Counted from the stretch's first letter, positions 1-7,690 are shown. The stretch is DNA of 64,000 nt from Flavobacterium anseongense (GCF_021608185.1 NZ_JAKIHN010000001.1:310001-374000); one strand, 5' to 3'. Made by a program: numbers and translations. Notes: a model not told the origin generated them from the letters alone.

Positions 1-38
1 TTTTTTTGGGATATCAGTACGTTTTCACAAATCAATAA

Positions 39-761
39 CTAATGTTTTTCCAAATCTAAATTTTGCAACAACGATACCGAAACAACATGATTCATAGCAT
101 TATTACCAGAATTGGATGTAACAAACTGATTCATATAACCCAATTCCAATCGGATATTATTGTTGTAATTCAGCCCAAGTCCAATTAAAAATCTATTTTG
201 ATCGATAACTTTCGAATTGATTTTATTATCGCCCAAATTCAGAAAAATTTCATCCTGAACAACAGCGTAAATTTCTTCATTACCGGATTTCAGATTTGTG
301 ATGTGGAATAAATTTCTGTTCAAATAACGAAATCTGTTCTGATAATTTGTGGTATTACCTTCAATTGCCAATTGCTCAACCCATCGTTGTTCTAATCGAA
401 ATCGGTGAATGATAGTGTTCGCATTCTCGTTCCACTTTGTATTATGTTGGTATTGTTCCCAAAACCTGTTTTCTCTGAAAAATTCATTTAACGAAGCACT
501 ATAAGTATTGACCAAAGCGTAGCCACCACTAATATTTTTAGATTTTGACAAATAATAAATCCCACCAACTCTAAATAAATTTTGAAGATTTTGTTCCAGT
601 TGATTGTCAAGTCTGAATTGCGCTTCAATATGATAACCCCATTTTTCAGAAACCTTATATTGCCCGGTGTAAGCAAACCAAACTCTTTGATCCTCTATTG
701 TTTTTTGAGAAAAACAATTGCTGTAAATCAGCAATAACAAAACGATTCCTATCTTTTTCAA
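39..761 (-). CDS. DUF2490 family outer-membrane protein
   Basis: Predicted secreted protein of 240 residues. The first ~18 residues are a signal peptide (KK, a leucine-rich core, then CFSQ). The rest is rich in alternating aromatic and polar strands and contains the N-terminal RVWFAYTG and GGIYYL segments typical of DUF2490 proteins, which are small predicted outer-membrane barrels of unknown function. The start codon is TTG at 761; it places the signal peptide at the very N-terminus, so I accept it. A strong hairpin at 789-818 separates the gene from the HMA gene upstream, so it is probably transcribed on its own. Family assignment is from recognition of the sequence pattern; the function is unknown. 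Confidence 0.75.
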   Translation of the reverse strand: MKKIGIVLLLLIYSNCFSQKTIEDQRVWFAYTGQYKVSEKWGYHIEAQFRLDNQLEQNLQNLFRVGGIYYLSKSKNISGGYALVNTYSASLNEFFRENRFWEQYQHNTKWNENANTIIHRFRLEQRWVEQLAIEGNTTNYQNRFRYLNRNLFHITNLKSGNEEIYAVVQDEIFLNLGDNKINSKVIDQNRFLIGLGLNYNNNIRLELGYMNQFVTSNSGNNAMNHVVSVSLLQNLDLEKH

Positions 762-788
762 TTTTTTTTTCGGTAAAAATAAGCATAA

Positions 789-818
789 AAAAACTCCTTA
801 AAAAATTAAGGAGTTTTT
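789..818 (-). terminator. Rho-independent terminator after the HMA gene
   Basis: A perfect hairpin of 13-bp arms (AAAAACTCCTTAA / TTAAGGAGTTTTT) around a 4-base loop lies 4 bases past the HMA stop codon. It ends in a T-run on the minus strand, and the symmetric A/T ends could also work from the other side. Confidence 0.85.
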
Positions 819-822
819 AAAA

Positions 823-1164
823 TTACTTTCTTTCGTATTTACAACAGCTATGAAGATTTTCATAAACCTCATCTGTTGCTTTAACTTCTTCAGTATCATG
901 ACCAACTTTCGCAACTGCCTTTTTTACATCAAGTAATGAACATTTTTCTTCATTTATGATTACATGCAGCATATGGTCATCAATATTCCAATCGGCACTT
1001 TTCACTCCTGCAACAGAAAATGCTGCTTTCTGAATTCGTTTTTTACATTGTTCACAATTGCCATTTACTTCAAACTCATATTTGGCATTTTTGTTCTTTT
1101 TGTCTTGTGCTTGTGTTGAAAGTGCTACAAACAGTAACATCATTCCTAAAACTATATTTTTCAT
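823..1164 (-). CDS. Secreted heavy-metal-associated (HMA) domain protein
   Basis: A 113-residue protein with a signal peptide (residues 1-20, ending STQAQ) followed by one ferredoxin-like HMA fold. The metal-binding loop reads NGNCEQCKKRI, with C37 and C40 as the CxxC pair. A second cysteine pair lies at the C-terminus (HSCCKYERK). HMA domains of this type bind Cu(I) or similar soft metals; a periplasmic carrier role is inferred. It is the last gene of the unit HYC protein - TonB receptor - HMA, 39 bases after the receptor stop, and is preceded by a structured leader. A terminator follows directly. The metal is not determined by the sequence. Confidence 0.85.
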   Translation of the reverse strand: MKNIVLGMMLLFVALSTQAQDKKNKNAKYEFEVNGNCEQCKKRIQKAAFSVAGVKSADWNIDDHMLHVIINEEKCSLLDVKKAVAKVGHDTEEVKATDEVYENLHSCCKYERK

Positions 1165-1203
1165 TTATGTTGAATTTAGTTCAACATCTTTCGATGCTGA
1201 AAG
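1165..1203 (-). promoter_or_regulatory. Three-segment structured leader, copy 1 (before the HMA gene)
   Basis: On the minus strand this intercistronic stretch holds TTCAGCATC, loop GAAA, GATGTTGAA, loop CTAAA, then TTCAACAT, ending 3 bases before the ATG. The middle segment can pair with the first (9 bp, one G-U) or the third (8 bp), so the two hairpins exclude each other. The same arrangement occurs before the TonB receptor at 3226-3264, with compensating changes. It may be an RNA switch or a dyad operator; the sequence cannot decide. Confidence 0.6.
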
Positions 1204-3225
1204 TTATTTAATTTTAAATCGCAATCCTGCGTAATACATCTGACCAAAAATCGGCGCATATACAATTGAAGTGTCAAAATTTGGACCAAACGGATTATCA
1301 CTTCCTAAAATGGCTTTGTCTTGTTTGTAATTTCCAATGTTTTCTCCGCCAATATATATTTCAAAGGTACTCGAAAAAGTTCGGGTAATTTGTGCATTCA
1401 TTACTGCAAATGAAGGTGAAAATTCAGGCAACCTGTCTTGCTCCGGATTGCTTGCGGTATATGGTAGTTGCTGCTTTCCTAACCAATTTGTAGTAAAATC
1501 AAATTTCCATTGTTGCCCTTTGTCTTTGATATGAGTTTCATATTCCAAATTCACAAAGAAACGATGCTTCGCCTGTAATGGTCTTTGATAACTTCCTGAA
1601 AGATAATCGGTCGAAATGTCATAAAATTTATAAGCCGTTCTCAAATTCAAATGCTTGATAATTTCCAAATTGAAATCAAGCTGCAAACTATTAGCATATG
1701 ACTTTCCTTTTAGGTTATAAAACAAAACCTGCTGTGGTGAATTCATCACATCAACCACTGCTTGATTTTGAAAATCGGTTCTGTAGAAATCAACAGTTGT
1801 ATCGGCATTCATTCCAAACAATTTGAAATTTTGAGTAAAACTAAGGCCGTAATTCCATGCAATTTCCGGATCCAAACCATACACTTTCCCATTTGTGTCC
1901 AAAACGGAAAACGTTCTTGAGCTGGCAAATAGGTTTTGGTTTTCAGCAAAAATGTTAGCCGCACGCTTTCCTCTTCCGGCTGAAAATCGCAACACCGATT
2001 TTTCCCATGGATTGTATTTCACATGCAATCTTGGTGTAAAAAAAGCTCCTAACCTATTGTGATAATCAAATCGGCCACCAAGAATATAACTAAATTTATC
2101 GCCGTTATCATAAGTATATTCAAAGAAAGCACCAACCGAATTATCGATTCTGCTTACATCGGAAATATTTACAAACTCAGCATATTTATCATAGGTAAAG
2201 TTCAATCCTGTAGCAAATTTGTTCTTTGTATTGCTGATAATCGAATTGAAAATCAGGTTCGAATAATAGCTTTGCTGTTTGATATCATATTGGTTCAAAC
2301 CAAAATATGATTCCTGATTATGACTGGTAAAAGCATTTTGGAAACCAATACTTTGGTACGGCATATCTTTCCAAACATAACCCACTTTTGACGAGAAATC
2401 AAGTCTTTCGGTACTGATTTCTGAACCCCAATAATTGGTCGTCAAACGGTCTCTGTCAGCATCAAAATCGAGTTCTCCCGTTTGTTTTTCATCATTCATA
2501 TAACGAAGATTCAAAAACGAAACCCAACCTGTATTCGGATTGGAATATTGCCAACGATTGGCAATGTTGAATTGTTTTCCTAACGGATTATCCAGAAATC
2601 CGTCGTCATTCATATCGTTTTTGGCAACTCTTGTATTACCATGTACAAACAAACTCGTTGCCCAAAAATCGGAAATCTTTTTGTTGAAATGGGTGTTCAA
2701 TTCAAAACGCGAATCGGTCGAACCATACGCATTAAGAAAAAACGGGATGTCTTTTATTGGCTTGATTAATTCGGTATTGATTTGCCCCGAAATACTTTCG
2801 TATCCATTGACAACACTTCCTGCTCCTTTGTTAATTTGAATACTTTCAACCCAAGTTCCCGGTGTGAAAGACAATCCATACGCTTGAGAAGCACCACGAA
2901 CCGATGGAATATTTTCTTCGGTAATCATTATATAGGGACTTGTCAAACCCAACATTTTGATTTGTTTGGTTCCGGTCAAAGCATCCGAAAAATTAACATC
3001 GATGGATGGATTGGTTTCAAAACTTTCGGCCAAATTACAACAGGCAGCTTTGAGTAATTCTTTACTCGTAACCAGCGTAGTATTCATCGTTCCGGAAATT
3101 GATTTTTTTAGTCCTTTTTTATTGGCTTGAACCTTTACTGTTTTCAGAGTATCTTTTGTGATTTCTTCTTGTGAAAAAGTAACGACTGAAACCAGCAATG
3201 TTAAGAACAACATTGTATTTTTCAT
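1204..3225 (-). CDS. TonB-dependent receptor with a cysteine pair in the plug
   Basis: A 673-residue outer-membrane receptor with a signal peptide (1-19, ending VTFSQ), an N-terminal plug domain (about 40-170, with the KGAGSVVNGYESISGQIN segment) and a C-terminal beta-barrel ending in an aromatic strand (YYAGLRFKIK). It is shorter than SusC-type receptors, with no carboxypeptidase-regulatory domain and no SusD partner nearby, so carbohydrate uptake is unlikely. The plug carries vicinal cysteines C62-C63 (KAACCNLAESFE). With the cysteine-rich neighbours on both sides this suggests handling of a soft metal or metallophore (inference). A structured leader directly precedes the ATG. TonB-dependent transport is certain at family level; the substrate is not. 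Confidence 0.85.
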   Translation of the reverse strand: MKNTMLFLTLLVSVVTFSQEEITKDTLKTVKVQANKKGLKKSISGTMNTTLVTSKELLKAACCNLAESFETNPSIDVNFSDALTGTKQIKMLGLTSPYIMITEENIPSVRGASQAYGLSFTPGTWVESIQINKGAGSVVNGYESISGQINTELIKPIKDIPFFLNAYGSTDSRFELNTHFNKKISDFWATSLFVHGNTRVAKNDMNDDGFLDNPLGKQFNIANRWQYSNPNTGWVSFLNLRYMNDEKQTGELDFDADRDRLTTNYWGSEISTERLDFSSKVGYVWKDMPYQSIGFQNAFTSHNQESYFGLNQYDIKQQSYYSNLIFNSIISNTKNKFATGLNFTYDKYAEFVNISDVSRIDNSVGAFFEYTYDNGDKFSYILGGRFDYHNRLGAFFTPRLHVKYNPWEKSVLRFSAGRGKRAANIFAENQNLFASSRTFSVLDTNGKVYGLDPEIAWNYGLSFTQNFKLFGMNADTTVDFYRTDFQNQAVVDVMNSPQQVLFYNLKGKSYANSLQLDFNLEIIKHLNLRTAYKFYDISTDYLSGSYQRPLQAKHRFFVNLEYETHIKDKGQQWKFDFTTNWLGKQQLPYTASNPEQDRLPEFSPSFAVMNAQITRTFSSTFEIYIGGENIGNYKQDKAILGSDNPFGPNFDTSIVYAPIFGQMYYAGLRFKIK

Positions 3226-3264
3226 TTTATGCTGAATTTATTTCAGCATCTGTTGATACTGAAA
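3226..3264 (-). promoter_or_regulatory. Three-segment structured leader, copy 2 (before the TonB receptor)
   Basis: Minus-strand segments TTCAGTATC, loop AACA, GATGCTGAA, loop ATAAA, TTCAGCAT lie 4 bases before the receptor ATG. Compared with copy 1, the middle and third segments changed together (T-A pair to C-G pair), keeping the 8-bp hairpin. The first and middle segments also still pair, with one wobble. Confidence 0.6.
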
Positions 3265-3312
3265 ATTAAACTTAATTTGAATTTCGAGAGATTCCTATAA
3301 TGAGAACCTGAC

Positions 3313-3333
3313 ACGAGCGTAGCGAACTGACGC
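3313..3333. repeat. GC-rich dispersed repeat, copy C
   Basis: In this AT-rich intergenic gap the reverse strand reads CAGTTCGCTACGCTCGTG. That resembles the 3' half of the element at 12285-12323 (CAGTTCGGCTTCGCCTCGTG). It contains self-complementary GCTACGC-type words. No coding potential or function was seen. Confidence 0.35.
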
Positions 3334-3356
3334 CAGTAAATAAATTCAGGTTAAAG

Positions 3357-3377
3357 AATCTGAACTGAATTCAGATT
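3357..3377. repeat. Perfect 8-5-8 palindrome in the gap after the HYC gene
   Basis: AATCTGAA, spacer CTGAA, TTCAGATT. It begins 3 bases past the stop of the HYC gene and has no clear T-tract, so it is a poor terminator. Its arm length, 5-base spacer and TGAA/TTCA core match the leader hairpins before the two downstream genes, so it may be a third member of the same regulatory set. Confidence 0.5.
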
Positions 3378-3380
3378 AAG

Positions 3381-3782
3381 TCAGGCGTAAAAAGTGTATT
3401 GGCTGTACAAGAGATACAATGGCGGTGCATGAGGATCGCAATAATAAGTAATAGTATCTCTTTGTTTGAAGTTGTTTTTTGAAACAAAAATCGCTGGTTT
3501 CCAGTCGTGTAAAACTGGAATAAATTCAACATCAAATGATATTGATTTGACAATAACTTGGTCTGATTTTATTTCAGCTTTGATGACTTTATCATTGCAA
3601 CATTTCGAATCTTTCTCGACAATTCCGCAACATTCGTCTACTTTTTCAAGTGAAGTTGGAGCTTCATTTATAGTTATTGATGCGATTTCATCATCACAAT
3701 AATGCACATTAAACGCCAATCCTAAATTGGAAACCAACAGGACTGTTGTCAATAATATACTTATGTGTTTTTTGAAAATCAT
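3381..3782 (-). CDS. HYC_CC_PP family secreted protein
   Basis: A 133-residue secreted protein matching the Bacteroidetes family named for its motifs: HYC at 27-29, CC at 51-52 (with a second CC at 61-62), and the C-terminal CDPHAPPLY with the PP pair at about 120. The signal peptide covers about residues 1-23. Cysteine/histidine content suggests metal or redox work, but no biochemical role is established that I know of. It is the first gene of the cysteine-rich unit. A TAnnTTTG promoter box lies 5 bases upstream of the ATG, implying a very short or absent leader. The following 155-bp gap before the receptor leaves open whether the downstream genes have their own promoter. Confidence 0.8.
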   Translation of the reverse strand: MIFKKHISILLTTVLLVSNLGLAFNVHYCDDEIASITINEAPTSLEKVDECCGIVEKDSKCCNDKVIKAEIKSDQVIVKSISFDVEFIPVLHDWKPAIFVSKNNFKQRDTITYYCDPHAPPLYLLYSQYTFYA

Positions 3783-3786
3783 AGGG

Positions 3787-3794
3787 CAAAGTTA
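3787..3794 (-). promoter_or_regulatory. TAnnTTTG promoter box for the HYC gene
   Basis: The minus strand reads TAACTTTG, the Bacteroidetes -7 element, just upstream of the ATG at 3782, with a TTG trinucleotide at 3812-3810 as a possible -33 element. Confidence 0.5.
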
Positions 3795-3835
3795 GTAAAA
3801 ACCATTTGGCAAAAACTTAAAATTGAATTAAAACT

Positions 3836-5191
3836 TTACAATTCAAACTCTTGTCCCATCGACGGAACAGCACAATCAAAACCATATTTTTCCTGAATTT
3901 TGATGCGCAATTCATCAGCCGGTTGATTTTCTCCATGTACTAAAAACACTTTATCGGGTTTATTTTTTAGTTCTGACAACCAATTGAGCAAATCATTTTG
4001 GTCGCCATGTGCTGACAATCCTTGTATTTCCAAAATTTTGGCCAAAACCGGATAATATTTCCCGTGAATTTTTATCTCTGTTGCTCCTTCTAATAGTTTT
4101 CTTCCTCGTGTGCCTTCACCTTGGTAGCCAACCATGATTACAGTTGTTTCGGGTAGGCCGATATATTCTTCCAGATAACTCAAGACTCTTCCGCCGGTTA
4201 CCATTCCGCTTGCGGCAATGACAACTTTTGGTCGTTTGTCAAAAATGGTGTTCATGGTGTCCTGATATTCTGAATTCATAACAAACATTCGGCACATTTT
4301 TACACATTCTTCTTCCGATAATTTGTGCCATTTTTTATTGTTTATAAAAACATCCAAAACACTTATTCCCATCGGCGTATCTATTACATACGGAATATCC
4401 GGAACTCTTTCTTCTTCCTTTAATTGCCAAATCAGATACATGATTGTTTGAGCGCGTTCAACCGCAAAGCTAGGAATAATAACTGTTCCGTTATTTTGAT
4501 AAGTGTTATTGATATAGGTTTCCAAAAGTAATTTTACATCTTCATCGGGATGAATTCGGTTGCCGTAAGTACTTTCTAAAAAAACATAATCGGCCTCTTT
4601 TGGTTTGATAGGTGAGAACATCAAGACGTCATTAACGCGACCAATATCACCGGAAAAAACCAGCGTTTTACCTTCTAACTTTAATTCGATGGAACAAGCG
4701 CCGATGATATGACCGGCATTTCTGAAAACAGCTGCTACTTCTGCGTCGAGTGACACTTCTTGATTTGGATTTATCACTTTAAATAATGGAAAAACTTCTT
4801 CTGTTTGTTCAACATTATACAAAGGTTCGGCTTTTTCATGCTTTGAAAAATGCTCTTTGTTGGCTTTATTGGCTTCTTCTTCCTGTATTTTGGCGCTGTC
4901 CAACAAAATTAATTTGGTGATTGTCGCGGTTGGACTTGTGCAATATATTTTGCCTTCAAAACCCTGGTTGACTAATCTTGGCAGCCAACCACAATGATCT
5001 AAATGGCCATGTGTCAGTAAAACAAAATCAATTGTATTGGGCAGAATCGGCAATGGTTCCCAATTGAGTTCTCGTAATGGTTTTATCCCTTGAAATTGTC
5101 CGCAGTCAATAAGGATTCTTATTCCGTTGCTTTCGATTAAGGTTTTTGAACCCGTTACTGTTCCGGTTCCGCCAAGAAATTTAATTTTCAT
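3836..5191 (-). CDS. Beta-CASP family metallo-beta-lactamase hydrolase (RNase/CPSF-like)
   Basis: A 451-residue two-domain metallo-hydrolase. Visible motifs are HGHLDH at 61-66 (zinc ligands), GH at 160-161, SGDIGR at about 180-185 and ESTYG at about 206-210. A beta-CASP region follows (PSFAVERAQ, the MVTGGR segment) and a C-terminal GLSAHGD / LVHGE tail supplies the last ligands. This is the architecture of CPSF73/YsH1-type RNA-processing nucleases, so an endo- or exoribonuclease role is likely; the substrate is unknown. It starts 1 base after the stop of the ATP-cone nuclease gene upstream, so the two are almost certainly co-transcribed and translationally coupled. Confidence 0.9.
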   Translation of the reverse strand: MKIKFLGGTGTVTGSKTLIESNGIRILIDCGQFQGIKPLRELNWEPLPILPNTIDFVLLTHGHLDHCGWLPRLVNQGFEGKIYCTSPTATITKLILLDSAKIQEEEANKANKEHFSKHEKAEPLYNVEQTEEVFPLFKVINPNQEVSLDAEVAAVFRNAGHIIGACSIELKLEGKTLVFSGDIGRVNDVLMFSPIKPKEADYVFLESTYGNRIHPDEDVKLLLETYINNTYQNNGTVIIPSFAVERAQTIMYLIWQLKEEERVPDIPYVIDTPMGISVLDVFINNKKWHKLSEEECVKMCRMFVMNSEYQDTMNTIFDKRPKVVIAASGMVTGGRVLSYLEEYIGLPETTVIMVGYQGEGTRGRKLLEGATEIKIHGKYYPVLAKILEIQGLSAHGDQNDLLNWLSELKNKPDKVFLVHGENQPADELRIKIQEKYGFDCAVPSMGQEFEL

Positions 5192-5192
5192 A

Positions 5193-6032
5193 TCACAAAT
5201 AGTTACACAGTTCTGAAGCTTCTTTAGTCACGTTTTTTATTCTGATTGGGCTGAGTCCAATTTTTTGAAGGACTTCAACATTATCGATAATTTCCCGAGC
5301 CAGAATAATATCTAAAACCATCAATTTATCTTTTTCGGCTATCGTCAGAGTGGTCAGGCAGGTAATGGGATACAAATGTTCTTGATCTATTTTTTGTCTG
5401 AGACAGAATTTTGAAGGATAATCCCAACTCAGCAGTTTTAATCCGGAGCAAGTAGCAAAAGCCATTGCATCGGAAGTGAAGCGGTTATTGGTTACAATCC
5501 AGCAACTTGAAATCTTATCGTTTTTGGTAAAAATAGCATGGTTTCTATCTTTCAAATCATTGAATCTGGAAAGTATGTACATCGGAACTTTTACATCCGA
5601 ATTTGTTTCACTTTTGGGATGAAACTTACATTCAACCATTTCATTAAAATTATTTTTTCTGATGACAACATCTACTTCGTGAGTCACACATCTTCCTTGC
5701 AGAATCAGATTGGTTTTTGTCGTATAGCCCTCGGATGTAAAAAAACGCGAAATAAATTTCTCGAAGAAAAAACCAGCCGGACCAAGCATTTGAATGGCAG
5801 TTCTCAGATTGTATCTTGCTGCATTCGAATTAGATGTTTTTTTGAGTAAAGCAAAAGCAAGTTTATAGATTTTTTTGGTAGTAATGCCTTCATAAATTTG
5901 ATTGTCTATTGCTTGTAAAATACTTTCAACAACCAATTTGTCTGCTCCGGATTTTAATAAAGAACTTTTAAGTTTGTCCCGATTGAACTCGACAACACCA
6001 CCAGAATGCTTTACAATTTTCATAAAACTCAA
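5193..6032 (-). CDS. ATP-cone domain plus PD-(D/E)XK nuclease
   Basis: A 279-residue fusion. Residues 4-90 form an ATP-cone, the nucleotide-sensing module known from ribonucleotide reductases and NrdR (KIVKHSGGVVEFNRDKL...). Residues ~90-200 form an Mrr-like nuclease core with E119-V-D121 and E134-C-K136, the PD-(D/E)XK catalytic pattern. The C-terminal ~60 residues are uncharacterised, with a possible helical element. The ATG at 6032 is used here; MKIV at 6023 is an alternative start. The gene is followed after one base by the beta-CASP hydrolase. A nucleotide-gated nuclease acting with an RNase is an inference from the domains and the coupling. Confidence 0.8.
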   Translation of the reverse strand: MSFMKIVKHSGGVVEFNRDKLKSSLLKSGADKLVVESILQAIDNQIYEGITTKKIYKLAFALLKKTSNSNAARYNLRTAIQMLGPAGFFFEKFISRFFTSEGYTTKTNLILQGRCVTHEVDVVIRKNNFNEMVECKFHPKSETNSDVKVPMYILSRFNDLKDRNHAIFTKNDKISSCWIVTNNRFTSDAMAFATCSGLKLLSWDYPSKFCLRQKIDQEHLYPITCLTTLTIAEKDKLMVLDIILAREIIDNVEVLQKIGLSPIRIKNVTKEASELCNYL

Positions 6033-6079
6033 AATTAAATTTCAGCATATAGAACACTTGTAAAGTTACAAAAAATCAG

Positions 6080-6526
6080 CTACTTTTTCATCTGTTTCTG
6101 ATAATAAAATCCCGGAATAAACAACAAAATGAAAATCGGCTGAATCAAAAATCGTCTGATGTAGAACAAGGTCATTTTACTTTCTTCGGCAAAAAATGTC
6201 AGGACAAAAATGAAGCTAATCATTAATATTGAACCTAAAACCATATATAGGAAAGCTGAGAATTTTACAATTTGTTTGTCTTTAAAAATAACATACAGCA
6301 GCAATAATGAAATCACTGAATTGAGATAAAACCGTATTCCCAAACTAAAAAACAATTTAAAAATGTTGATTCTTGGAAACGGCAAATGTGCATACTCATC
6401 TTTGAAATAATTTAAAAACGGATCGTAGAATAGCGTGTCTTCGAATACTCTGATTAAAATCAAAAGCAATATCAAAAACAATGACCAGCCTACTTTTTCT
6501 TTATTTCTTATCAACTTCTGTAGCAT
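6080..6526 (-). CDS. Exosortase F-associated membrane protein
   Basis: About 148 residues with four to five hydrophobic segments and the conserved RVFEDTLFYDPFLNYF stretch near residues 26-41, characteristic of the small protein found next to exosortase F in Flavobacteria. I chose the Met of MLQKLIRNKEK (6526) because the family begins there; an upstream ATG at 6577 would add 17 residues inside the xrtF frame. It overlaps the end of xrtF by 26 bases, so the pair is coupled. The molecular role is unknown; it is presumably membrane-bound with XrtF. Confidence 0.8.
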   Translation of the reverse strand: MLQKLIRNKEKVGWSLFLILLLILIRVFEDTLFYDPFLNYFKDEYAHLPFPRINIFKLFFSLGIRFYLNSVISLLLLYVIFKDKQIVKFSAFLYMVLGSILMISFIFVLTFFAEESKMTLFYIRRFLIQPIFILLFIPGFYYQKQMKK

Positions 6527-7058
6527 ACAACGAATATTTATTAACCCATAATACCCATAACAAAAACACAACTCCATAAATCACCAACGGAAAAATCACA
6601 CCATGCAGCAAATGTTCATACTGAGGAAAATGATACAACGCAACGCACAAAAGCCCAATTCGAGCAATATTCAAAACGTGAATTAAAACAATTCCAAAGA
6701 CAATAAACAAAACCGTTTTTTTGAATTTTCCGGTAAACGCAATTACGAATGAGATGAACAAAATAATCACGCTGATTGCGTTGCATCCTTCAATAATCCG
6801 GGAAATGTATTTGCCTTTATAAATTAATTTTACTGTCGGTTCTGTCTGATGTGGCATGGTGTAAGAATTAGAATCAATCCAGGACAAAACCGTTGCAGAT
6901 TGATCGGCTACAACTTGTGTAAAAAAATCCACTTCAAAATCTTTGACATTATAACGACTTAGATAGCTTTGATAAATAAAGGTCAAAACCAAATAACTCA
7001 AGATAAATTTTCCAAGAAAAAGCAAGAAAGGTTTGTATTGCAGCAGCAGATTCTTCAA
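6501..7058 (-). CDS. xrtF: Exosortase family protein XrtF
   Basis: A polytopic membrane cysteine protease/transpeptidase of the exosortase family, variant F. From the TTG at 7058 it is 185 residues. The catalytic triad is visible as C92 (EGCNAI), R133 (NIARIG) and H152 (LLHGVIFP), each in a predicted membrane segment. No ATG gives a family-length protein: the first upstream ATG (7232) would add ~58 unconserved residues running into the divergent GAF gene. TTG at 7058, or ATT one codon earlier, is therefore the likely start. Exosortases process C-terminally anchored proteins; I saw no obvious substrate with an exosortase tail in this window. Confidence 0.85.
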   Translation of the reverse strand: MKNLLLQYKPFLLFLGKFILSYLVLTFIYQSYLSRYNVKDFEVDFFTQVVADQSATVLSWIDSNSYTMPHQTEPTVKLIYKGKYISRIIEGCNAISVIILFISFVIAFTGKFKKTVLFIVFGIVLIHVLNIARIGLLCVALYHFPQYEHLLHGVIFPLVIYGVVFLLWVLWVNKYSLYATEVDKK

Positions 7059-7105
7059 AATAGAATTTTTAACAAATTTATATAAAATAAAAAAAGTGCA
7101 GTCGT

Positions 7106-7113
7106 TACTTTTG
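7106..7113 (+). promoter_or_regulatory. TAnnTTTG promoter box for the GAF gene
   Basis: TACTTTTG, 15 bases before the ATG at 7129, in the divergent gap between xrtF and the GAF gene. Confidence 0.55.
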
Positions 7114-7128
7114 CATAAAAAATTGAAA

Positions 7129-7584
7129 ATGAATTTCGAAAACTTAAAACCACAAGTAATTGCACTACTTTCTGAAGCGAATGCTGAAAGAGATATCAAA
7201 TTGAAAAACCTTTGCCAATTGCTTACTGACAATGTCGATTATTACAATTGGGTTGGATTTTATTTTGCCAATCACGAAAATAAAACGTTGCATCTTGGAC
7301 CATACGTTGGTGCCGAAACAGACCATACAGTAATTCCATTTGGAAAAGGAATCTGCGGACAAGTAGCAGAATCCAATCAGAATTTTGTCGTTCCCGATGT
7401 TGCTGTTCAGGATAATTATATTGCCTGCAGCTTTACCGTTAAATCGGAAATTGTGGTACCGCTTTTTGTAAATGGAAAAAATATTGGACAAATAGACATC
7501 GACAGTCACGTGATTGATCCGTTCACAGAAGCCGACGAACGCTTTCTAGAATTTGTAAATCAGGAAGTTGCCAAACTTTTTTAA
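7129..7584 (+). CDS. GAF domain protein, probable free methionine-(R)-sulfoxide reductase
   Basis: A single-GAF-domain protein of 151 residues. It matches the fRMsr/YebR group: WVGFYFA near 41-47, FGKGICGQVA with C76, IACSFTVKSEIVVP with C100, and GQIDIDS near 120-126. These enzymes reduce free methionine-R-sulfoxide in the cytoplasm using a cysteine in the IAC motif. Two of the family's usual cysteines are present; the middle one appears absent, and the Asp after IAC is Ser. The ATG at 7129 follows a promoter box; an upstream in-frame ATG at 7033 would start before the promoter and is rejected. Enzymatic activity is inferred from the family. Confidence 0.8.
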   Translation: MNFENLKPQVIALLSEANAERDIKLKNLCQLLTDNVDYYNWVGFYFANHENKTLHLGPYVGAETDHTVIPFGKGICGQVAESNQNFVVPDVAVQDNYIACSFTVKSEIVVPLFVNGKNIGQIDIDSHVIDPFTEADERFLEFVNQEVAKLF

Positions 7585-7625
7585 GTTAAGACAATCTTTT
7601 TATTTGCCTAATCGAAAAAGAAGAT

Positions 7626-7633
7626 TATCTTTG
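7626..7633 (+). promoter_or_regulatory. TAnnTTTG promoter box for rpsO
   Basis: TATCTTTG with a TTG about 20 bases upstream, located 57 bases before the rpsO start codon. The resulting leader (about 50 bases) is long enough for S15 autoregulation, but I did not identify a specific structure. Confidence 0.6.
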
Positions 7634-7690
7634 CACACGAATTGAGAAAACCTCTATTCATACATAATAATCATTTAAAGAAATATTGGA

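Noticed and set aside
1204..3225. Polysaccharide-utilisation (SusCD) locus
   Set aside because: The receptor is short, lacks the SusC N-terminal domain, has no SusD partner and no glycosidase neighbours.
7059..7232. Longer XrtF starting at the ATG at 7232
   Set aside because: It would add ~58 unconserved residues antisense to the GAF gene and its promoter.
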